From: an uncultured Bacilli bacterium
GTDB lineage: Bacteria; Bacillota_I; Bacilli_A; RF39; UBA660
Length of the DNA stretch: 11,783 nt
Assembly: GCA_944350405.1 (NCBI GenBank)
Contig: CALVPC010000026.1
Coordinates: forward strand, 1-11,783
Reading direction: 5' to 3'
The stretch's first letter is position 1, and the number at the start of each line of letters is the position of its first letter. The position numbers and the translations under genes are program-made. Positions 6,257 to 11,783 of the stretch are shown piece by piece. Below the pieces are notes generated by a model. The model ran no database searches and had not been told where the DNA came from. It saw only the letters and a list, made by a program, of their open reading frames with translations.

Positions 6257-6281
6257 AAAAGGAAGCTTATACTTCCTTTTT
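6257..6281. terminator. Intrinsic terminator after the YjcZ-like gene
   Basis: AAAAGGAAG (6257-6265) and CTTCCTTTT (6272-6280) form a perfect 9-bp stem with the hexaloop CTTATA. It lies 8 bases past the stop codon of the minus-strand small gene, which it closes before the def promoter. The U-tract is short on the minus strand and longer on the plus strand. Confidence 0.75.
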
Positions 6282-6288
6282 AGTTTAA

Positions 6289-6450
6289 TTAATTCCAATT
6301 TCTTGCGCCAATTATAATGATTAGCAAAATAAATAATACTAATATTATAGCGTATCCATTTGAGTATCCTCCAGTATAGTATGGATACATTGGTTGTTGA
6401 TTACATCCACATCCAGATCCATAACCATATGAGTTTCCGTAATAATACAT
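6289..6450 (-). CDS. YjcZ-like Tyr/Gly-rich single-helix membrane microprotein
   Basis: This 53-residue gene sits in the apparent 450-bp gap between def and ftsW. The first 33 residues are rich in Tyr and Gly (MYYYGNSYGYGSGCGCNQQP is the N-terminus) with two cysteines at 14 and 16. Residues 34-48 form a strongly hydrophobic helix (AIILVLFILLIIIIG), and the protein ends ARNWN. A Gly/Tyr-rich head followed by a helix of the type ALIVVLFILLIIVG is the hallmark of the YjcZ/SscA small proteins of Bacilli, some of them spore-associated (family knowledge). Coding is supported by a perfect AAGGAGG (6463-6457) six bases before the ATG, a terminator just after the stop, and a coherent composition. Whether this organism sporulates is not shown here. 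Function remains unknown; localisation in the membrane is a safe inference. Confidence 0.8.
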   Translation of the reverse strand: MYYYGNSYGYGSGCGCNQQPMYPYYTGGYSNGYAIILVLFILLIIIIGARNWN

Positions 6451-6472
6451 AAACATCCTCCTTTTTAATATC

Positions 6473-6525
6473 TAATATAGTTTATTATATATAGTCCATT
6501 TTTGACATTATAAAAAACTATATTA
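6473..6525. repeat. 11-bp inverted repeat in the divergent YjcZ-like/ftsW promoter region
   Basis: TAATATAGTTT (6473-6483) is repeated in perfect inverted form as AAACTATATTA (6515-6525). The arm centres are 42 bp apart, about four helical turns. The right arm lies between the -35 and -10 of the ftsW promoter candidate and the left arm lies 22-33 bases upstream of the small gene, so the pair is placed to act on both genes. It could be a pair of binding sites for one regulator, or chance in AT-rich DNA. Confidence 0.4.
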
Positions 6526-6531
6526 TTTAAA
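6502..6531 (+). promoter_or_regulatory. Promoter candidate for the ftsW-like gene
   Basis: A perfect -35 TTGACA (6502-6507) is followed after 18 bp by TTTAAA (6526-6531, four of six -10 consensus bases). The predicted start is near 6538, giving a leader of about 36 bases. An alternative extended -10 (TGA TATTAT, 6546-6554) would start inside the Shine-Dalgarno and is less likely. Confidence 0.45.
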
Positions 6532-6573
6532 TTTTATTTATTTTATGATATTATAAAGTAGAGGTAATAACAT

Positions 6574-7704
6574 ATGAAGATAGTAAAAAATATTGATAAA
6601 CCGCTTTTTATTATTTCAATGATTTTATTTGCTTTAGGGTTAATTACTATTTTTTCTGCTTCTAATATCACTGCATTTATGGTGAATGAAGCTGATCCAA
6701 GCAGATATTTTATGAAAGAATTAATTTTTTTGGCTGCAGGACTAGTAATGTCTTGTGTTATTTTACAGACTCCTACCAGTAAATATTCGATTTTATCATG
6801 GCTTGCGACAATAGTTATTGCTGTTGTTATTGTTGTTCTTACTATGTTAGGTCAGGTTATAAATGGAATGAGTGGTTGGATTAACTATAATGGTTTAGGT
6901 ATTCAGCCTAGTGAATTTGCTAAAGTTGCTATTATTCCTTTGATTGCTACTTTTTATAGTATAAATATAAAATATAAGAATAATTTTTATCGAATGATGG
7001 TTCCTATGATTGTTTCTTTAATAGTTGCAGGTACGATTATTTTACAAGGTGATTTGGGGACTGCTATTATATTTTTAGGACTTTGTGTTTTAATGTTTTT
7101 CTTTTCTCCTGTTTCAAAAAGAATTAAAAGTATAATGTTTATTGTAGGAATGATTTTGATATTTATTGTTTCTATTGTATTTATATTTTGGGGAGATAAA
7201 ATATTTTCTAGTAATGAACTTGAAAGATTTAATTATCATGATCCGTGTAGTAGATATATAACTTCTGGAAATCAACTTTGTAATGGGTATATTGCTATAA
7301 ATGGAGGAGGCCTTTTAGGTAAAGGAATTGGTAATAGTACGCAAAAATATTTATATTTGCCAGAAGCTCATACTGATTTTATATTTGCAATATATGTTGA
7401 AGAAACAGGAGTTTTAGGAGCAGTATTATTATTTGCTTGTTACTTTATGTTACTTATTAGAATTATTGTTATTGGTAAAGGATCTTCTAATCCTGGAAAT
7501 TCACTTATTTGTTATGGAGTCTGTTTCTATATATTTATGCATATTTTAGTCAATTTGACTGGTGTTTTAGGGCTTTTACCTATGACGGGGGTTCCTCTTC
7601 CTTTTATGAGCTATGGTGGTAGTATATGTTGGTGTATTTTAATAGCACTTACGATGGTGCAAAGAGTTGCTTATGAGAATAAACAAAAATTAAAAAAAGG
7701 TTAG
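6574..7704 (+). CDS. ftsW: FtsW/RodA/SpoVE-family SEDS peptidoglycan glycosyltransferase
   Basis: SEDS proteins polymerise lipid II into glycan strands together with a class B penicillin-binding protein. This 376-residue, about ten-helix protein has the family blocks in order: SGWINYNGLGIQPSEFAK (100-117), QGDLGTA (158-164), GGGLLGKGIGNSTQKYLYLP (244-263), AHTDFIFA with the candidate catalytic Asp268, EETGVLG (276-282) and GVPLPFMSYGGS (339-350). GKGIGNS-QK-YLPE-HTDFIFA and PLPFMSYGGS favour FtsW/SpoVE over RodA, but no PBP gene is adjacent, so the paralogue is not certain. Unusual: the external loop before Asp268 carries Cys225 and Cys236 eleven residues apart. AGAGG (6560-6564) precedes the ATG. 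comEA follows after 44 bases without a clear promoter. Confidence 0.88.
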   Translation: MKIVKNIDKPLFIISMILFALGLITIFSASNITAFMVNEADPSRYFMKELIFLAAGLVMSCVILQTPTSKYSILSWLATIVIAVVIVVLTMLGQVINGMSGWINYNGLGIQPSEFAKVAIIPLIATFYSINIKYKNNFYRMMVPMIVSLIVAGTIILQGDLGTAIIFLGLCVLMFFFSPVSKRIKSIMFIVGMILIFIVSIVFIFWGDKIFSSNELERFNYHDPCSRYITSGNQLCNGYIAINGGGLLGKGIGNSTQKYLYLPEAHTDFIFAIYVEETGVLGAVLLFACYFMLLIRIIVIGKGSSNPGNSLICYGVCFYIFMHILVNLTGVLGLLPMTGVPLPFMSYGGSICWCILIALTMVQRVAYENKQKLKKG

Positions 7705-7709
7705 GTATT

Positions 7710-7748
7710 AAAAAACTTTCTGCTAATAGTATAGTAGGAGGTTTTTTT
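7710..7748 (+). promoter_or_regulatory. Terminator-like hairpin that captures the comEA ribosome-binding site
   Basis: Bases 7710-7725 pair with 7732-7747 in an uninterrupted 16-bp stem (13 Watson-Crick pairs, three G-U wobbles) around the hexaloop ATAGTA. The 3' arm contains AGGAGG (7736-7741), the comEA Shine-Dalgarno, and then the T-run 7742-7748 directly before the ATG. It has the A-tract/U-tract form of an intrinsic terminator and would also block ribosome access when folded. It could be a partial attenuator behind ftsW, a translational switch for comEA, or both. Confidence 0.65.
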
Positions 7749-8462
7749 ATGGAAAGAATTTATGAATTTTATAAAAAATATTGTAATTATATTTTGTTTG
7801 GAATACTTTTTTTATTAATGATAATAAGCGAAGTAATAATGTTTATTTATTTTTATCGTTCGATTAATTTAATTGAGAATGATAATTCTAAATATGAGGA
7901 AGTAAAAGCAGAACCTTTATCAGAGATTAAACAGGTTATTGTTGATATTAAGGGTGAGATAAAAAATCCAGGAGTTTATACTTTAGATGAAGGCAAAAGA
8001 GTAATTGATGTTATTAAGAAAGCAGGAGGTCTTACAAAGAATGCTTCTACTACGGTGAATAATCTTAGTTTGAAGATATTTGATGAGATGGTTATTGTTA
8101 TATATAGTAAGAATGAAATTGAGAATTATTTAAATGTAAAAGAACAAGAAGAGAATTTGATAGAAAAGTGTGATAGTGATTTAATTAAAAATGATTCTTG
8201 TGTTTCTAATGATTCAATTAGTACTAATAAGGATTTAGATGAAGATGAAAAAACAGATGATGAATCAGAACAAAAACTTGTTTCTATAAATTCTGGTACT
8301 AAAGAAGAATTGATGTCTATACCTGGTATTGGAGAGGCAAAAGCAGATTCTATAATTGAGTATAGAAAGGAAAATAAGTTTGAGAAAATAGAAGATATAA
8401 AAAATGTTTCTGGAATAGGGGAAGCTTTATTTGAAAAAATTAAGGATTATATTACAACATAA
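7749..8462 (+). CDS. comEA: ComEA, competence DNA receptor
   Basis: ComEA is the membrane-anchored outer-face protein that binds incoming double-stranded DNA and hands it to the uptake channel. The 237-residue protein has one N-terminal membrane anchor (14-36). A SLBB-type domain follows (about 62-120, VIVDIKGEIKNPGVYTL and VIKKAGGLTKNA), then an acidic, Ser/Asn-rich flexible linker (130-176) with cysteines 141 and 151. The C-terminus is a double helix-hairpin-helix DNA-binding domain (177-237) with IPGIGEAKAD and NVSGIGEAL. This is the full Gram-positive ComEA layout at normal length. The TAGGAGG ribosome-binding site ends 7 bases before the ATG but lies in a strong hairpin. The last 32 bases overlap comEC. 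There is no sign of decay, so DNA uptake may be functional if the pseudopilus genes exist elsewhere. Confidence 0.93.
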   Translation: MERIYEFYKKYCNYILFGILFLLMIISEVIMFIYFYRSINLIENDNSKYEEVKAEPLSEIKQVIVDIKGEIKNPGVYTLDEGKRVIDVIKKAGGLTKNASTTVNNLSLKIFDEMVIVIYSKNEIENYLNVKEQEENLIEKCDSDLIKNDSCVSNDSISTNKDLDEDEKTDDESEQKLVSINSGTKEELMSIPGIGEAKADSIIEYRKENKFEKIEDIKNVSGIGEALFEKIKDYITT

Positions 8463-10512
8463 TTTTATTTATTATTTTCTGCTTTTTATATGTTTCATAA
8501 GTTATTTTATTTGTAGTAATATAAATTATAGTAGTGTTTATCATAGCTTTGATGATGAAGAATTTATTATAAATAATATACTAATAAAAGATTATGGAGT
8601 TAAGTTAGAACTTAAAGGTGCAGAAAAAGTATTGGGATATTTGTATTGTGAACAAGAAGACATTGATGATTTTTTAAAAAAGTATAGCTTAGGAGATAAA
8701 GTAATTATTAATGGTGAAATTATTAATGTTTCTAATAATACAGTTCCTAATACTTTTAATTATAAAAAATATTTAATTAGTAATGATATATATAGTTCTG
8801 TTGATATTTCTTCTATTGAAAAGGTTTCTGATAATGATAGTATTTTTTATGGTATAAAAACTTTTATGTTAGAACATGGGAAAAAGCTTGATAAGTCTTA
8901 TCCATATATAAATAGTTTAATATTTGGCAATAATAATTATTTGGATGAGGACGTTTTAACTACATATAGAGATAATGGTATTAGTCATTTATTTGCTATT
9001 TCTGGGCTTCATATTTCTATTTTTATAGTGGTATTTAGTTGGTTTTTAGATAAAATTAAAGTAAAGAGTTTGTTTAAATCTATAATTTTAATTTTATTTC
9101 TAATATTTTATATGTTTGTCACTAATTTTTCTATGTCAGTTTTAAGAGGAGCAATATTTGCTATTTTAATTATGTTTAATAAAATTTTTAAATTAGAAAT
9201 AAATAAAAAAAATCTTCTTATTTTAACATTAGTAATAATTCTGACGTTTAATCCTCTTTATTTGAATAATATCGGATTGCAATATTCATTTTTAGTTACT
9301 TTGTTTCTTATTATGTATTCCTCTTTAATAAAAGGTAATGAAATAAAAAAATTATTTTTAATATCATTTATTGCTTTTTTGGTTTCTTATCCCATTACTG
9401 TTAATAATTTTTATCAAGTTAACTTTTTATCTATTATTTATAATATATTTTTTGTGCCTTATGTTTCTAATTTGTTACTTCCTTTAGTAATGATTGGTTA
9501 TTTATTACCTTTTTTAGATGAAGTTATTTATTTTTTCGTTATAATAATTGAATGGGTATCACATTTATTGAACGAAATAGACTTTGTTAAAATAAGCTTC
9601 TGTAAAATGAGTGTGTCAATGATAGTGTCATATTATGTCATAATATGTTTGCTGTTTAGAGATATGAAATATGGTAAATATAGATATTTGTTTGTACTGG
9701 CATTATTTTTGATTTTGCATTATTTTATGCCTTTTAAGAGCAATGATCATATTTTATTTTTTGATGTTGGGCAAGGCGACGCTAGTTTTATAAGTGTCAA
9801 TAAAACTTATACTTTAATTGATACTGGTGGACTTGTCATGTTTAATGACAAGCAATATACATATAAACTTACGAAAAATAGACTTCTTCCTTATTTTAAG
9901 AGTAAAGGTATTCGTAAAATAGATAATTTAATACTTACTCATGGGGATAATGATCATATGAAAGAAGCATATTACTTAATTGAGAACTTTAATGTATTAA
10001 ATGTTTATATGAATTCTAATGAGATGAATCAAGAAGAAAAATTGATTTATAATTTATGTATAGAGAAGAATATTAATGTTTATTTAGTTAAGAAAAATGA
10101 TTTAATTGATATTGGTGGGTATACATTACAGTCTCTTAATAGTGATAGATCTGATGAGAATGATTCTAGTATTGTTTTATATGGAAAAATAAAAGATTAT
10201 AAGGTTTTATTTACTGGAGATATATCTAAAAATATTGAAAGATTAATTATTGATGAATACAATATAAAAGATGTGCATATATTAAAAATGGCTCATCATG
10301 GTTCTTCGACTAGTAATGATTATTATTTTTTATCAGAGGTTAATCCTAAATATTCTATTATAAGTAGTGGTCTGGATAATCGATTTGGTCATCCTTCGTA
10401 TAGTACTATAGATAGTATTAATAAACTTAATTTAAAATATTTTAATACTGCTTATAATGGTTCAATTTTCTTTTCTTTAAATAAAGGAACTTATTTAACA
10501 TATCCACCATAA
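8431..10512 (+). CDS. comEC: ComEC/Rec2-family DNA uptake channel
   Basis: ComEC forms the transmembrane channel through which single-stranded DNA enters during transformation. The 693-residue product contains an N-terminal hydrophobic segment (11-29) and a DUF4131-like extracellular domain (about 35-135). The Competence membrane domain (about 165-410) carries GISHLFAISGLHISI (183-197). A C-terminal metallo-beta-lactamase-like domain (440-690) has FDVGQGD (444-450), DTGG (464-467), THGDNDH (503-509), FTGD (594-597), AHHGS (621-625) and GHPS (653-656). The metal-binding motifs look intact, consistent with a nuclease role. The start is TTG at 8431, 32 bases inside comEA, preceded by GGGGAAG; no ATG or GTG lies in frame before the first membrane helix ends, so this unusual start is the best choice. 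A structured element and a terminator follow. Confidence 0.94.
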   Translation: MKKLRIILQHNFIYYFLLFICFISYFICSNINYSSVYHSFDDEEFIINNILIKDYGVKLELKGAEKVLGYLYCEQEDIDDFLKKYSLGDKVIINGEIINVSNNTVPNTFNYKKYLISNDIYSSVDISSIEKVSDNDSIFYGIKTFMLEHGKKLDKSYPYINSLIFGNNNYLDEDVLTTYRDNGISHLFAISGLHISIFIVVFSWFLDKIKVKSLFKSIILILFLIFYMFVTNFSMSVLRGAIFAILIMFNKIFKLEINKKNLLILTLVIILTFNPLYLNNIGLQYSFLVTLFLIMYSSLIKGNEIKKLFLISFIAFLVSYPITVNNFYQVNFLSIIYNIFFVPYVSNLLLPLVMIGYLLPFLDEVIYFFVIIIEWVSHLLNEIDFVKISFCKMSVSMIVSYYVIICLLFRDMKYGKYRYLFVLALFLILHYFMPFKSNDHILFFDVGQGDASFISVNKTYTLIDTGGLVMFNDKQYTYKLTKNRLLPYFKSKGIRKIDNLILTHGDNDHMKEAYYLIENFNVLNVYMNSNEMNQEEKLIYNLCIEKNINVYLVKKNDLIDIGGYTLQSLNSDRSDENDSSIVLYGKIKDYKVLFTGDISKNIERLIIDEYNIKDVHILKMAHHGSSTSNDYYFLSEVNPKYSIISSGLDNRFGHPSYSTIDSINKLNLKYFNTAYNGSIFFSLNKGTYLTYPP

Positions 10513-10514
10513 TA

Positions 10515-10559
10515 TATATTAGACGCAGATCGCTTGAGGTGTATCCCTGCGTTTATATA
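10515..10559 (+). other. GC-richer stem-loop behind comEC, possible structured RNA or repeat element
   Basis: AGACGCAG (10521-10528) pairs with CTGCGTTT (10547-10554), including one G-U. The stem extends to 10515/10559 with one bulged T, about 13 bp in all. The 18-base loop (10529-10546) has a much higher G+C content than anything nearby and could hold a small inner pairing (GG 10538-10539 with CC 10545-10546). It has no U-tract, so it is not itself a terminator. It could be a 3'-UTR stability element, a small RNA, or a copy of a dispersed REP-like palindrome. I recognise no riboswitch family. Confidence 0.5.
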
Positions 10560-10562
10560 GAT

Positions 10563-10583
10563 GAGAGCTTATGCTCTCTTTTT
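10563..10583 (+). terminator. Intrinsic terminator of the comEA-comEC unit
   Basis: GAGAGC (10563-10568) and GCTCTC (10573-10578) form a perfect stem with a TTAT loop, followed by five T. It follows the structured element above and lies 50 bases after the comEC stop. Confidence 0.9.
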
Positions 10584-10646
10584 ATTGTTTTTTTATAAAT
10601 GTTGTGATAGACTTTAAGAGAGTATATAGGAAGTAGAGGTAGTAAT

Positions 10647-11207
10647 ATGTTAGATAAGTTAAAGAAGTTAAATGATTTTAATTTTGAATTTGTTGGTAAA
10701 AATAAATTTTATTATTTAGTTATTGTGTTTTTTGTAGCTTCTATAGTTGGTTGGATTTATGAGGTTTTATTTTATTTATTGTTTGATGGAGTATTAGTTA
10801 ATAGAGGTTTTTTATATGGATTTTATGTGCCTGTTTATGGAATGGGAGCACTTCTTATAGTTATACTTCTTAAGAGGTTTAAAAAGAATCTTGTAATATT
10901 TTTTGTTTTAACAATGATCGTTACAGGGGTTTTGGAATATGCTGTTGGGGCATTGATGTTTGGTCTTTATCATAAAACTTGGTGGTCTTATGATGGTTTG
11001 TTTTTAAATATTAATGGATATGTTTGCCTTAGATCTGTTGTTAGTTTTGCAGTGGGAGGTTTACTTTTAATATATATAGTAGAACCATTAATTGCTATGT
11101 TTTGTCATTATATTGGAAAAGTTAAACTTGCTATATTAGCATATAGTATTATTGGAATTTTTATTATTGATTTGTTATGTACATTAATTTTTAGACATCC
11201 ATTATAA
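10647..11207 (+). CDS. CmpB-type putative ABC transporter permease family membrane protein (PF06541-like)
   Basis: The 186-residue protein has about five membrane helices (near 22-46, 59-76, 83-106, 128-150 and 160-182). Blocks I recognise from the family annotated as ABC-transporter type IV or CmpB are GWIYEV (35-40), NRGFLYGFYVPVYGMGALL (52-70), LEYAVG (96-101), TWWSYDG (111-117) and NINGYVCL (121-128). The annotation name is historical and transport has not been clearly shown for these proteins, so the function is open. AGAGGT (10635-10640) precedes the ATG. A possible promoter is TTGTGA (10602-10607) with TATAGG (10625-10630), but it is weak. The gene is alone between a terminator and a shared convergent hairpin. 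Confidence 0.8.
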   Translation: MLDKLKKLNDFNFEFVGKNKFYYLVIVFFVASIVGWIYEVLFYLLFDGVLVNRGFLYGFYVPVYGMGALLIVILLKRFKKNLVIFFVLTMIVTGVLEYAVGALMFGLYHKTWWSYDGLFLNINGYVCLRSVVSFAVGGLLLIYIVEPLIAMFCHYIGKVKLAILAYSIIGIFIIDLLCTLIFRHPL

Positions 11208-11237
11208 AAGATAGTTTTAGTTTGAACTATCTTTTTT
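11206..11237. terminator. Bidirectional terminator between the CmpB-like and MscS-like genes
   Basis: AAAAGATAGTT (11206-11216) and AACTATCTTTT (11225-11235) form an 11-bp stem with T's beyond on both strands. The plus-strand stop (11205-11207) and the minus-strand stop (11219-11217) lie at its edges, so the convergent genes share one hairpin. Confidence 0.88.
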
Positions 11238-11783
11238 ATTTATTATTGTTTCTGTAGTATATAGATCCAAATTATTTTCTTTAGCATTTTCATAAATTTT
11301 ATTCCATATTTGACTTTCTATAAAACGTGATTTTTTTGGATGAGCTAGATATCTTATTGTTAATAAGACATAGTCTTCTGTTACTGTAGTATATATTATT
11401 GGGTCTAGATTGTTATAGTATATTCTATAATCTCTTACTACTTCGTTTAGTTGTTCTTTCATTTTTTTAGGAATTCTTTTTACTATATCATTACTTTTTA
11501 CAATGTCATATAGAAGTTTTTTATTTTTTGCTAAGTCAGAGTTTAGTTTTATTTTTACTTCTAGTTCATTCCAAATATATTTAAAAGCTTTGGTATAATT
11601 TTTTACTGGTTCGGTGAATATTTTTGAATTTGGTATTTCTATAATTATACCAGTACTTTGGTTATTATTTTCTTTATTACTTACTTCTAATATTTCAAAA
11701 TTTAAAGAATTGGTATTTACTACATCACCAATGATATTATTTATTTCTATTCTATCTTCTATTTTAAATGGTTTATATATTGA
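11217..11783 (-). CDS. MscS-family mechanosensitive channel, C-terminal part (partial, start outside window)
   Basis: The minus-strand frame stays open from the window edge to TAA at 11219-11217, giving 188 residues. The ATG at 11462 is internal, not the start. Residues 3-20 (YKPFKIEDRIEINNIIGD) match the MscS beta-domain, where a PF-x-(V/I)-x-D-x-I motif follows the pore helix. IPNS (50-53) and NY (62-63) are the conserved IPN-x(n)-NY block. The remainder (70-188) forms the alpha/beta cytoplasmic domain, with a beta strand EDYVLLTIRYLAHP and a helix IESQIWNKIYENAKENN. Such channels open under membrane tension to release solutes during hypo-osmotic shock. The pore helix TM3 and sensor helices would lie beyond position 11783, so the subfamily (MscS-like or small Ynal-type) cannot be told. 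Confidence 0.85.
   Translation of the reverse strand, partial: SIYKPFKIEDRIEINNIIGDVVNTNSLNFEILEVSNKENNNQSTGIIIEIPNSKIFTEPVKNYTKAFKYIWNELEVKIKLNSDLAKNKKLLYDIVKSNDIVKRIPKKMKEQLNEVVRDYRIYYNNLDPIIYTTVTEDYVLLTIRYLAHPKKSRFIESQIWNKIYENAKENNLDLYTTETIINKKDSSN

Noticed and set aside
10515..10559. PreQ1 or other known riboswitch after comEC
   Set aside because: The loop lacks the conserved preQ1 motifs and A-rich tail, and the element lies at a 3' end well before the next start with a terminator in between.
1..11783. Mycoplasma-type code (TGA as Trp)
   Set aside because: TGG encodes Trp in many conserved motifs and TGA ends the gene at 5550 next to a terminator; no in-frame TGA is needed in any gene.
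1..11783. tRNA, rRNA, CRISPR array, insertion sequence or phage genes
   Set aside because: No cloverleaf with a TTC-loop signature, no regularly spaced direct repeats and no transposase- or phage-like protein were seen on either strand.

Overview
The window is strongly AT-rich double-stranded DNA with low-GC Bacillota character. Evidence for this: AAGGAGG or AGGTGAT Shine-Dalgarno sites before almost every gene, AGA as the usual arginine codon, TGG for tryptophan with TGA used as a real stop (standard code 11, not the Mycoplasma code), an oxygen-sensitive class III ribonucleotide reductase, and comEA-comEC competence genes. A fermentative, probably host-associated anaerobe of the Bacilli/Erysipelotrichia/Clostridia range fits; nothing fixes the family more closely. 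No plasmid, phage, IS or CRISPR signature is visible.

Layout. Positions 2-181 hold the C-terminus of a membrane protein that looks like an ABC-2 type permease, closed by a terminator. A membrane-anchored XRE regulator follows (454-1122, +). A Crp/Fnr-family regulator (1180-1815, -) is transcribed away from an anaerobic nucleotide operon nrdD-nrdG-dut (1942-5059, +). The gap between them contains a perfect 16-bp palindrome, centred at -41.5 relative to the predicted nrdD start and over the predicted -35 of the regulator. That placement suggests the regulator activates nrdDG-dut and represses itself. A small transglutaminase-fold protein (5119-5550, +) converges on peptide deformylase (5571-6122, -) across a shared hairpin terminator.

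The next 450 bases look empty but contain a 53-codon gene (6289-6450, -) for a Tyr/Gly-rich one-helix membrane peptide resembling the YjcZ family. It is divergent from an FtsW/RodA-type SEDS glycosyltransferase (6574-7704, +). An 11-bp inverted repeat, with arms four helical turns apart, sits in the shared promoter region. ftsW is followed by comEA (7749-8462) and comEC (8431-10512), which encode the DNA receptor and channel of transformation. The comEA ribosome-binding site lies inside the 3' arm of a 16-bp terminator-like hairpin. After comEC come a GC-richer stem-loop and an intrinsic terminator, then a CmpB-type membrane protein (10647-11207, +). That gene converges, over another shared hairpin, on the C-terminal part of an MscS-type channel (11217-11783, -) cut by the window edge.

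Most genes are recognisable housekeeping families. The most interesting unexplained signals are regulatory: the Fnr palindrome, the comEA hairpin, the 11-bp inverted repeat and the structured element behind comEC. The small transglutaminase-like and YjcZ-like proteins are the least characterised coding regions. Promoter and RNA-structure calls were made by eye and no search or folding was run.
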